Shown piece after piece: positions 6,833-13,030 of a DNA stretch of 13,030 nucleotides. The stretch is from Fibrobacteraceae bacterium (lineage in GTDB: Bacteria > Fibrobacterota > Fibrobacteria > Fibrobacterales > Fibrobacteraceae), in the NCBI GenBank assembly GCA_021443045.1, contig JABUUT010000008.1:134055-147084 (forward strand), in the 5' to 3' direction. The notes below the pieces were generated by a model, which saw nothing but the letters and a program-made list of their open reading frames with translations, did not search any database and was not told the DNA's origin. Positions within the stretch are counted from its first letter, which is position 1. Every line of letters begins with the position of its first letter. Made by a program: the position numbers and the translations under genes.

Positions 6833-7744
6833 CTACTTCACCTTGTACTGCACAAATCGAATGTTGTCACAATAATCTTTATGTGCTTTTACAAAGGTGA
6901 GCCAAGGGTAGTTTCCGGCTTCATTTTTGAGCATTTCCCCTTGTTCCGAGCCAATTTCTAATAAAATAGAGACTCCCGAAACCAGTATACCCTTTTCAAC
7001 AAACAACATTGTTTGTTGAAGCATTTGTCGTATAAGGTCTAAACCATCGGCTCCGCCAAATAGAGCCAAGGCAGGGTCAAACTTTGCCACTTCTGGTTGC
7101 AGGTTCTCTTTTTCCCCGTCTGGAATGTAGGGCAAGTTTGCTATAATGCAATGGATTTTGCTAGGGCCCTGGGTTTCCCATGGCTTTAGCAAGTGGCCCT
7201 GGGCAAAGGTGAGGCTGGAGTTTTCTGAATCTATAGAAAGTTCATTGATTTCAGCGTTTTCCCTAGCCAAAGCGAGAGCCTCATCAGAAATGTCGGAGGC
7301 AAAAACCTTCGCCCCTTGGATTTCCTTGGCGCAGGCTATAGAAATGGCGCCGGACCCTGTGCCAATTTCAACTATGTTCCTGGATGGGCTTTCTTCTGTG
7401 CAAACGAGGGCACCAAGGCATTCCTTGGCCATATCAACCAGTTGTTCCGTTTCGGGCCGAGGAATCAAGGCGCGGCCATCGCACTTAATTCGAAATCCAC
7501 GAAAGCTGGTGTCACCAATAATATGCTGCAAGGGTTCCCGATTGGCCCGCCTTGCCACCAAGGGGCGAAGCTCAGCCAATTCGGCTTCAGTCAAGGGCTT
7601 TTCAAAATTCAGATAAAGATCCATTCTGGATTTCATCTTGAGTCCATGACTAATAATATACTGAGCATCCAAACGAGGGTCTGGAACTCCCTTTCGTTGG
7701 AAAAAGGCTGTGGTTTTGTTCAGGATTTCTAGAACTGTATCCAT
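6833..7744 (-). CDS. prmC: Peptide chain release factor N5-glutamine methyltransferase
   Basis: HemK/PrmC family SAM-dependent enzyme that methylates the glutamine of the GGQ motif in release factors. I chose the ATG at 7744 (303 residues): MDTVLEILNKTTAFFQRKGV is a normal PrmC start, whereas the longer open frame to 7891 only runs back into prfA. The N-terminal helical domain carries REPLQHIIG (69-77) and IPRPETEQL (94-102). The SAM site is EIGTGSGAIS (126-135), and FGGADGLD (229-236) is the usual late motif. The substrate-binding motif normally written NPPY reads NLPY (203-206). It follows prfA by 34 bases in the same direction, so enzyme and substrate are co-transcribed, a common arrangement. 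No strong Shine-Dalgarno is seen before the start. A 26-base palindrome lies inside the gene at 6995-7020. Confidence 0.93.
   Translation of the reverse strand: MDTVLEILNKTTAFFQRKGVPDPRLDAQYIISHGLKMKSRMDLYLNFEKPLTEAELAELRPLVARRANREPLQHIIGDTSFRGFRIKCDGRALIPRPETEQLVDMAKECLGALVCTEESPSRNIVEIGTGSGAISIACAKEIQGAKVFASDISDEALALARENAEINELSIDSENSSLTFAQGHLLKPWETQGPSKIHCIIANLPYIPDGEKENLQPEVAKFDPALALFGGADGLDLIRQMLQQTMLFVEKGILVSGVSILLEIGSEQGEMLKNEAGNYPWLTFVKAHKDYCDNIRFVQYKVK
6995..7020. repeat. 26-base palindrome inside prmC
   Basis: TTCAACAAACAA (6995-7006) and TTGTTTGTTGAA (7009-7020) are perfect reverse complements around a 2-base centre (CA). It encodes residues Leu242-Glu250 of PrmC. Twelve-base perfect arms are rare by chance in 13 kb, though the arms are low in complexity. 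It may be a protein-binding dyad, an mRNA hairpin, or accidental. Confidence 0.6.
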
Positions 7745-7778
7745 ACAATGCCTGTCTTTTACACAAATCCCATAAGCC

Positions 7779-8846
7779 TTAGGCTTGGAATTTTCCCAAC
7801 TTTTCTTGGGCGTTGGCCATCTGGAGTCCGTTGATGACCTCTTGCAAATCGCCGGTAACCACCTGGTCCAGGTTGTACAACGTAAGGCCAATGCGGTGGT
7901 CGGTCACGCGGTTCTGGGGGTAGTTGTAGGTGCGGATCTTTGCGGAACGGTCGCCTGTGCCTACCAGGGATTTACGCTCCCGGGCTTCTTCGGCTTCTTT
8001 CTTGGCAATCACGGCATCCAAAATCTTGGAACGGAGCATTTCCATGGCGTGGAGCCTGTTCTGCAGCTGGGAACGTTCTGTTTGGCAGCTGACCACCACG
8101 CCGGTAGGAATATGGGTAAGGCGAACGGCGGAGTCGGTTTTGTTGATGTACTGACCACCAGCACCGCTACTGCGGTAGGTGTCCATGTGAATGTCGGCTT
8201 CGCGAATTTCCACATCCACTTCTTCGGCTTCGGGGAGTATGGCCACCGTCGCGGCCGAGGTGTGTACGCGCCCCTGTGTTTCGGTTTCGGGTACGCGCTG
8301 CACGCGGTGTACGCCGCTTTCAAATTTTAAGGTTCCGTAAACGCTGTCGCCTTCAATGAACACGCGAATTTCTTTGTAGCCGCCAACAGTACCTTCGCTG
8401 GCATCCTGTATGGTCATTTTCCAGCCCATGCGGTCGCAGTAGCCACGGTACATGCGGAAAAGGTCCCCTGCAAACAGTGCCGATTCGTCACCACCGGTAC
8501 CGCCGCGAATTTCCAGCGTTGCATTGCGAAAGTCCCAAGGGTCTTTAGGCACCATCAAAATTTGCAGCTCGTCGGTAAGGGTTGGCAGAGCCTTTTCAAT
8601 GCTTGCAAGTTCGGACTTTGCCATGGCCACCATTTCGGGGTCAGAATCACCCAGCGCCATTTTCCATTCGTCCTGGTCGGCCATCATCTGCAGGTATTCC
8701 TTGGCTTTTAAAACAGCTTTTTCAATACCCTTGTACTGCTTGTGAATTTTATTGTACCGAGCCTGGTCGCCAAGAACATCTGGATTTCCCAGTTCGGATT
8801 CCAGTTCTTCGTATTTTTCTATGAGTTTGCGAGCTTTATCTTTCAT
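7779..8846 (-). CDS. prfA: Peptide chain release factor 1
   Basis: Class I release factor that reads UAA/UAG and triggers hydrolysis of peptidyl-tRNA on the ribosome. I chose the ATG at 8846, giving 355 residues starting MKDKARKLIEKYEELESELGNP, normal for RF1. The open frame runs back to 8999 only through intergenic sequence. The stop-codon-reading PxT motif is PET (186-188) in RVPETETQGR, which separates it from RF2 (SPF). The catalytic loop is SSGAGGQYIN, with GGQ at 230-232; Gln232 is the predicted target of the neighbouring PrmC. GGTGGDESALF (115-125) is the conserved RF1 central motif. YIN replaces the more usual HVN after GGQ. No Shine-Dalgarno is visible in the 20 bases before the start. 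It is the first gene of a prfA-prmC operon. Confidence 0.96.
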   Translation of the reverse strand: MKDKARKLIEKYEELESELGNPDVLGDQARYNKIHKQYKGIEKAVLKAKEYLQMMADQDEWKMALGDSDPEMVAMAKSELASIEKALPTLTDELQILMVPKDPWDFRNATLEIRGGTGGDESALFAGDLFRMYRGYCDRMGWKMTIQDASEGTVGGYKEIRVFIEGDSVYGTLKFESGVHRVQRVPETETQGRVHTSAATVAILPEAEEVDVEIREADIHMDTYRSSGAGGQYINKTDSAVRLTHIPTGVVVSCQTERSQLQNRLHAMEMLRSKILDAVIAKKEAEEARERKSLVGTGDRSAKIRTYNYPQNRVTDHRIGLTLYNLDQVVTGDLQEVINGLQMANAQEKLGKFQA

Positions 8847-8984
8847 CAGTGGCAAATTTAGCAAAAGGGGAGCGTCGTGGAAAGTGCCATACCTGTGGGA
8901 ATTTGTAAAAGAGAGTGGTTTTACAAAACGGAAAAAACTATTTTGAGTACCATGCCCTTGGTATAGTGGGGTAAGGGAGTTTTT
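8847..8984. promoter_or_regulatory. Divergent control region between prfA and the NERD-helicase gene
   Basis: 138 bases between two divergent genes, so it must hold both promoters. I see no strong sigma-70 pair for either direction. TATAGT (8962-8967) is a possible -10 for the plus-strand gene, but its -35 is weak. The standout element is the inverted repeat at 8902-8927, listed separately. A strong Shine-Dalgarno AAGGGAG (8973-8979) serves the plus-strand gene. Confidence 0.55.
8902..8927. promoter_or_regulatory. Operator-like inverted repeat, 9-8-9
   Basis: TTTGTAAAA (8902-8910) and TTTTACAAA (8919-8927) are perfect reverse complements separated by 8 bases (GAGAGTGG). The centre-to-centre distance of the half-sites is 17 bases, near two helical turns, which would suit a dimeric regulator. 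It lies about 58 bases upstream of the NERD-helicase start and 56 bases upstream of the prfA start. It could equally be a leader hairpin. No regulator gene is present in the window. Confidence 0.45.
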
Positions 8985-10727
8985 ATGTGTGTTATCCACA
9001 ATCGTCTAAAATCTAGTGTTAAGTCTCGATCCGAAGTGGCTTTGTATGATACTGTGGTTTCATTGGATAATTCCTGGCATGCGTGGTTTAACCAAAAATT
9101 GAATTTTATGTCGGAAGAAGATGGGGCTGTGAATCGCGAAGTAGATTGCGTTTTGTACAGTGTTGACCATGGTATGGTGGTGGTGGAGTGCAAAGACGGA
9201 AAAATTTCTCGCCATCTTCGATATGGTGCTTCGGATGGAGAATTGGTATGGTTTCAAAACACCCACGAAATGGAATGGAGCCCTGCTGAACAAGCCGGTT
9301 CCCTCACTCCCACCCTGCACAATAAATTCCAGCAGATTCTTTCTACCATGTGTGGTAGCGTAAAGCGCCGGGTTCGTGTGCAGTGGGCAGTGTGCCTTGC
9401 CGACATGGAAACCATTGAAGGGCTTCCTCAAAATGAATTGCCCAAAAAACGGGTTATTTTAAAACAAGATTTAGGTAATGTAAGAAACTTTGAAAAACAA
9501 TTGATAAAAATACTGTCTATTCCTGAGGCCAGTTACAACAACACCCCTTTCCCCAATGATGTTTTGTCGGAAGATGAATTTAGGCAGGTTTGTAATTTAT
9601 TCGAAGGAGGAGATGAACCGACGCTACCTGAGGTTTGGGATATACAGAATCGAGCTAGATTGGAACCCACCTTAATGCAGGAAATGCTTATGGAATCCAT
9701 GGTTCGTAACAAGCAAATCTGTGTAGAAGGAGTGGCTGGTTCTGGAAAATCCTTAATGCTTCAATGGGAAGCACGCCGCCTTGCCGAGTTAGAGAAAAGG
9801 GTGGCTGTGGTTTGCTACAATGATTTGCTGGCAAAGTATTTAACCAACTATTTTAAAGAGGCAAAACTATCTAAACTGGTTGAGGTACATTCTTTGGCCG
9901 ATTGGGGCAAACTTTATGATCGACGCATGAATGGTGGCGAGGGGGTTTCACACAAGGAACCTAAGGATAACTTGCAAAAGCAGAAATATTACGACGAACT
10001 TCTTCCAAAGGCTCTTTTGAACGCCTGTAAAAAAATGACAAAAGATAAAAAGATGCGGGAGCAGTATCTGTTTGATGCCCTCCTTATTGACGAAGGCCAG
10101 GACTTTCAAAAATTGTGGATTGAAGCCGTTCTCGGTTTGCTAAAAAAACAAGAAAACGCTTTTATACGATTCTTTTATGATTCTAGGCAATGTTTGTACA
10201 ATCGAGATGGATATAGCCATGAATTTATTCGTAATCTACCGGTGCTTGTGCTTTCTAGGGGGTTCCGTTCCACAAAGAAAATTTCGGAATGGGTTGAAAA
10301 AATAACGGGCATACCGGTTCCTTGCTACAGTAGCACTCCAAATGGCGATCGGGTAGAAGAAGTTTTTTATAAAAAGCCTGAAGAACAAGAAAATCTTTTA
10401 CTAAAAACCATAGTCAAATTAACTAATCGAGGGGTTCGTTTATCCGACATTATGGTGGTTTCTTTGCGTAGCATGAACAATTCGGGCTTAAAGAATATGC
10501 AAGATGAACGCCTTGCCTGGTCAACCGTTGGAAACAAGGATCTTCGAAAAGACAAAATAAACATTGTTTCGGTAAAACGCTCCAAGGGCTTGGACGCTTC
10601 TGTGGTTATTCTTACAGATGTTCCTAAGTCAAAGGCTAAGTTCAATATGCCTCACGACAAGGGTCCTTTGATTCTTGTGGGGGCCACTCGAGCTAAGGAA
10701 AAACTGATTGTATTCATGGAAAAATAA
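8985..10727 (+). CDS. NERD nuclease-domain / superfamily 1 (UvrD-like) helicase fusion
   Basis: 580 residues. The N-terminal ~180 residues look like a NERD (nuclease-related) domain of the PD-(D/E)xK type: Glu17 in an early helix, Asp54 in REVDCVLY and ExK as ECK (68-70) in VVVECKDG, so the active site appears intact. The C-terminal part is an SF1 DNA helicase: Walker A GVAGSGKS (249-256), Walker B LLIDEGQD (366-373), RFFYDSRQCLY (395-405), LSRGFRST (423-430, motif IV type), VSVKRSKGLDASVVIL (528-543, motif V) and GATRAKEKLIVF (566-577, motif VI). The ATG at 8985 is set by AAGGGAG five bases upstream. Such fusions are thought to process DNA in repair or anti-phage defence; the exact role here is unknown. 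Its TAA overlaps the next gene's ATG by one base. Confidence 0.85.
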   Translation: MCVIHNRLKSSVKSRSEVALYDTVVSLDNSWHAWFNQKLNFMSEEDGAVNREVDCVLYSVDHGMVVVECKDGKISRHLRYGASDGELVWFQNTHEMEWSPAEQAGSLTPTLHNKFQQILSTMCGSVKRRVRVQWAVCLADMETIEGLPQNELPKKRVILKQDLGNVRNFEKQLIKILSIPEASYNNTPFPNDVLSEDEFRQVCNLFEGGDEPTLPEVWDIQNRARLEPTLMQEMLMESMVRNKQICVEGVAGSGKSLMLQWEARRLAELEKRVAVVCYNDLLAKYLTNYFKEAKLSKLVEVHSLADWGKLYDRRMNGGEGVSHKEPKDNLQKQKYYDELLPKALLNACKKMTKDKKMREQYLFDALLIDEGQDFQKLWIEAVLGLLKKQENAFIRFFYDSRQCLYNRDGYSHEFIRNLPVLVLSRGFRSTKKISEWVEKITGIPVPCYSSTPNGDRVEEVFYKKPEEQENLLLKTIVKLTNRGVRLSDIMVVSLRSMNNSGLKNMQDERLAWSTVGNKDLRKDKINIVSVKRSKGLDASVVILTDVPKSKAKFNMPHDKGPLILVGATRAKEKLIVFMEK

Positions 10728-11533
10728 TGGACTGGGAGCTTTCTTGTTATTCCTTTGAAGTAACGCCAATCGGTGTGTTTTATGGAGACGCCACCTATAA
10801 ACAAGATGCACCCCGCCAGGGGCGACTTTTTGCAGACCATTTAGGAAAAATTGAACTAGCCAAAGGAAAAAACTTTGAAACGGCTCTTCGTGATTTGGAT
10901 GGCTTTGAACGTATTTGGGTGATTTTTCAGTTTCATAAAAATAAAGAGTGGCGTCCCACCACGCGGCCCCCTGTACCAGCCCTTGGCCGTGATCGTGTGG
11001 GAACCTTTGCCAGTCGCTCTCCCTACCGCCCTAATCCCATAGGGCTTAGCTGTGTTCGCCTTCTTAAAATTGAAGGTGTTACTTTGTATGTAGATGAAGC
11101 GGATTTGCTTAATGGTACTCCTGTTTTAGATATAAAGCCTTATATTCCTATGGCTGATGCTTTTCCCAATGCCAAGGCGGGCTGGGTTGAAGAACAGGAT
11201 AAAAATGTGTGGAGTGTAGAAGCCTCAGAAGAGTTTTCTTTGCAGAATCAGTTTCTTTTAGAAAATATGGGCTTTAACATTTTTAGTTTTGCCGTAATTC
11301 AATTGGCCCAGGGCCCTTACGATACCACTCGCAAACGAATTACCCTTTTAAAAAACGCAGGCATTCTTGCTTATCGTACTTTTAGAGTTGAATTTGAATT
11401 TAACGAAACAACGCGGAAAATTTTCTTGAATAAAATTCGGAGTGGATATACGGAAGAAGAGTTAAAAAGCGATTTGGACCCTTATGGCGACAAGGAAACT
11501 CATCGAAAATTAAATATCCGCTTTTTCCCCTAG
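10727..11533 (+). CDS. trmO: tRNA (N6-threonylcarbamoyladenosine37-N6)-methyltransferase, TrmO/TsaA family
   Basis: 268 residues, close to the ~235 of E. coli TrmO. This family uses SAM to methylate t6A37 in tRNA-Thr(GGU), giving m6t6A and slightly better decoding. The UPF0066 signature is clear: TPIGVF (13-18), PRQ (29-31), GTFASRSPYRPNPIGLS (92-108) and DLLNGTPVLDIKPYIP (126-141). The C-terminal ~80 residues match the TrmO C-terminal region in layout, with DPYGDKETHRK where E. coli has a DPRPxYH-like stretch. The ATG shares its A with the stop codon of the helicase gene (TAATG), so it is probably translated by reinitiation. The 3' end overlaps the convergent SDR gene by 24 bases, leaving no room for an intergenic terminator. 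Confidence 0.9.
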   Translation: MDWELSCYSFEVTPIGVFYGDATYKQDAPRQGRLFADHLGKIELAKGKNFETALRDLDGFERIWVIFQFHKNKEWRPTTRPPVPALGRDRVGTFASRSPYRPNPIGLSCVRLLKIEGVTLYVDEADLLNGTPVLDIKPYIPMADAFPNAKAGWVEEQDKNVWSVEASEEFSLQNQFLLENMGFNIFSFAVIQLAQGPYDTTRKRITLLKNAGILAYRTFRVEFEFNETTRKIFLNKIRSGYTEEELKSDLDPYGDKETHRKLNIRFFP

Positions 11534-12694
11534 CACTAAAAGTTTGCGAATTGCTTCTTCGGAGCCCATTTTGGATTTATCCTTGATGTGTCGGCCAAAA
11601 GTTTTGTGCCAGTCTTTGTGGGTGGGCACAATGCGGTCGTCAAAGGGCCAGGGGCGTATAAAACCTGGGGGCAATAGCTTGTACAACTTTTCGGAATTAA
11701 TGGTCAAGTCGCCCACTCGTGGAGGAAGAGGACCCGCTTCAATGCGGGGGCAACCATGGAGCAGTTCGGGAGGGTAACCTCCAATGGCATTTACCAATTG
11801 CCCCGCATTATACAGAGTCACGCGCCGGGGCCCGCCACAGTTGTATATGCCTGGAGGAAACTGGTGCTCCAAAATGTACTGCACCACTCTGCACATGTCA
11901 CCGCCATAAATGGGGTTGCGGTATTCGTCGGTGTACAGGGTGGCGGGCCAGCCTGGCTTAAAGCGATAGCTAATCCAGTCTACGGCTCCTGCACAGCCGC
12001 CCGGCGCGTAGTCCATAGGGAGTGGCACTCGCAGCATAACACATTCAGGTAAAATTTTTTGAATTTCAATTTCAGCCTCCAGCTGGTGTTTGCCATAATT
12101 ATGGATGGGGTCTTTGGGTGCGTCATCCTTATAGGGCCGAAGGTGTGCGGTTGCTTCGCTGCCGCTCCACACCATGTCTGTGGAAATTCGCACAAAGGTA
12201 CAATTGTATTTTTTGGCGAGATGGGCTGCATCAACACCCTGACTGTAATTCAAGAGTTTGCTTCGGAGCGTGTCGCACTCGCAGGCTTTTAGTGCACAGT
12301 TCCCACTAGCGTCAATAACGGTGTTGAACCTGTACTTTGCAAAAAGCGCTGCAAGGCCTTCTGTGTCTTCTGCATCCAGGGCCACCACATTTTCTCCGTA
12401 GACACAGGGGTGCTTTATGGGACGAATTCCAATGAGTGGAATGTCTCCAGGAACGTGGGGTGCGTCAGCTGCAGGGTATATATCTGCCCGTTCGCCACTA
12501 AATGTATCTGTTCCACCGAAAAACTTATTGAAATACCTAAATAGAGCGTAACCCGGAACGCCATTCAACCCAATTACAAGGATCGGTGGCCTCAAAGCAC
12601 GGGGCTTTAAATTCTTGTAGGTTAGGCCGACTGAGTTGTTTCCAACTTGATTGGAAATATTTTTTTCTATTGCTTCAGGCACTGCAGTTTCCAC
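11510..12694 (-). CDS. RmlD-like extended SDR (NAD(P)-binding) protein with atypical active site
   Basis: 394 residues with a Rossmann fold of the RmlD / dTDP-4-dehydrorhamnose reductase and MAT2B type. The nucleotide-binding motif is GLNGVPG (42-48). STDMVWSG (171-178), PYKDDAPKDPIHNYG and LRVPLPMDYAPGG follow the RmlD order, and DLTINSEKLYKL resembles the late substrate-side motif. The catalytic YxxxK reads Tyr200-G-K-H-Gln204, so the active lysine is missing. A long insertion (about 58-100) separates the first beta-alpha unit from the second. The first usable start is GTG at 12694, with another GTG at 12682; no ATG precedes the Rossmann motif and neither start has a clear Shine-Dalgarno, so the exact start is uncertain. 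It overlaps the upstream Nudix-like gene by 28 (or 16) bases and the convergent trmO by 24. Substrate unknown. Confidence 0.8.
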   Translation of the reverse strand: METAVPEAIEKNISNQVGNNSVGLTYKNLKPRALRPPILVIGLNGVPGYALFRYFNKFFGGTDTFSGERADIYPAADAPHVPGDIPLIGIRPIKHPCVYGENVVALDAEDTEGLAALFAKYRFNTVIDASGNCALKACECDTLRSKLLNYSQGVDAAHLAKKYNCTFVRISTDMVWSGSEATAHLRPYKDDAPKDPIHNYGKHQLEAEIEIQKILPECVMLRVPLPMDYAPGGCAGAVDWISYRFKPGWPATLYTDEYRNPIYGGDMCRVVQYILEHQFPPGIYNCGGPRRVTLYNAGQLVNAIGGYPPELLHGCPRIEAGPLPPRVGDLTINSEKLYKLLPPGFIRPWPFDDRIVPTHKDWHKTFGRHIKDKSKMGSEEAIRKLLVLGEKADI

Positions 12695-13030
12695 TTGAAG
12701 TAGCCGGCAATTTGAAGCGGATGATTAAATTCACCATTTGCAATTTTTACCTGCAATTCCTCATCGCTTAAAATGCTGGCCTCAATTTCTTCGGTATCAT
12801 CAAAATGAGTGTCTCCTTTGCAAACCACGCCATCGATGAACACCACGTGGAATTTACCTCGATGACGGTCTGGATTCACCGGAAAATCCCCGAGATACTG
12901 AATTACACAATCGCGACTCTCGCCTTTCTCATTCGTCGTCTTTGCGGCGCCGCCGCCCAAATGCTGAGCCTCACCTATGTCGAACGAGTTCGCCGCAGGC
13001 TTCGGCTTTTGCATTTGTCGTCTTTCGTCT
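12667..13030 (-). CDS. Nudix hydrolase-like protein, 5' part abnormal or outside the window
   Basis: The last ~80 residues look like the second half of a Nudix (ADP-ribose pyrophosphatase-like) enzyme: YLGDFPVNPDRHRGKFHVVF, then FDDTEEIEASILSDEELQVKI and a closing helix GEFNHPLQIAGYFKWKLQ. In this family the Nudix box (Gx5Ex7REUxEExGU) should come just before the YLGDF strand. Here that place is taken by ANSFDIGEAQHLGGGAAKT and KGESR, with no recognisable box in any of the three frames. The open frame continues past the first ATG (13014) to the window edge, so the true start may lie outside. The odd part (about 12920-13025) is GC-rich, has short palindromes and an imperfect 24-base direct repeat. 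It may be a gene broken or modified by a repeat insertion. Likely co-transcribed with the downstream SDR gene. Confidence 0.55.
   Translation of the reverse strand, partial: DERRQMQKPKPAANSFDIGEAQHLGGGAAKTTNEKGESRDCVIQYLGDFPVNPDRHRGKFHVVFIDGVVCKGDTHFDDTEEIEASILSDEELQVKIANGEFNHPLQIAGYFKWKLQCLKQ
12920..13025. repeat. GC-rich repeat-like segment at the start of the Nudix-like frame
   Basis: Two 24-base segments, 12920-12943 and 13002-13025, match at 20 of 24 positions in the same orientation, 82 bases apart. Between them lie a perfect 10-base palindrome GCGGCGCCGC (12944-12953) and CGAAC/GTTCG arms (12981-12985 and 12988-12992). Base composition is richer in GC than the adjoining Nudix-like coding part. 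This could be an inserted intergenic-type repeat; the window ends too soon to see its far side. Confidence 0.45.

Noticed and set aside
7745..7891. 49-residue N-terminal extension of prmC
   Set aside because: It lies within the 3' end of prfA, looks nothing like a PrmC N terminus, and a normal start exists at 7744.
8847..8999. 51-residue N-terminal extension of prfA
   Set aside because: RF1 proteins start like the 8846 product; the extension would also cover the start of the divergent helicase gene.
8985..10727. Calling the NERD-helicase a known defence system
   Set aside because: No other defence or mobile-element gene is in the window and the neighbours are housekeeping genes, so the defence role stays a hypothesis.

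Overview
The window looks like an ordinary chromosomal stretch of a Gram-negative bacterium, moderate in GC and densely coded. Two secreted lipoprotein-type genes (a TPR lipoprotein and RlpA), a Bacteroidetes-like short sigma-70 factor and the N-terminal style of the TPR lipoprotein point to the Fibrobacterota/Bacteroidota/Chlorobi (FCB) group. Fibrobacter is my best guess, from general resemblance only; no rRNA or other decisive marker is present.

Layout. (1) Positions 1-6216, plus strand: a tightly packed run of six genes that reads like one operon. It holds an Mrp/ApbC-type Fe-S carrier ATPase (5' end outside the window), a DUF971 protein overlapping it by 4 bases, a short RpoD-family sigma factor, a membrane-anchored TPR protein starting right after the sigma stop codon, a large TPR lipoprotein, and an RlpA-like septal lytic transglycosylase overlapping that by 14 bases. 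(2) 6217-6832: a 126-base gap with promoter-like sequence, an unrecognised 77-residue gene, then a 256-base convergent gap carrying three copies of a REP-like hairpin repeat. (3) 6833-8846, minus strand: prfA (release factor 1) followed by prmC (the methyltransferase that modifies the release factor GGQ glutamine). (4) 8847-8984: divergent control region with a 9-8-9 inverted repeat. (5) 8985-11533, plus strand: a NERD nuclease / superfamily 1 helicase fusion whose stop codon overlaps the start of a TrmO-like tRNA methyltransferase. (6) 11510-13030, minus strand: a Nudix-like gene (5' end abnormal or outside the window) overlapping an RmlD-like extended SDR, which in turn overlaps the 3' end of trmO tail to tail.

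How the genes fit together. Most of the window is housekeeping: Fe-S cluster delivery, sigma factor, envelope lipoproteins and cell-wall remodelling, translation termination, tRNA t6A methylation. I see no complete undescribed system. The parts most worth following up are the REP-like hairpins, whose two stems covary while a central GA/GA mismatch stays fixed; the translationally coupled NERD-helicase/TrmO pair with an operator-like upstream repeat; an RmlD-like protein that has lost the YxxxK catalytic lysine; and a Nudix gene whose Nudix-box region is replaced by GC-rich repeat-like sequence.
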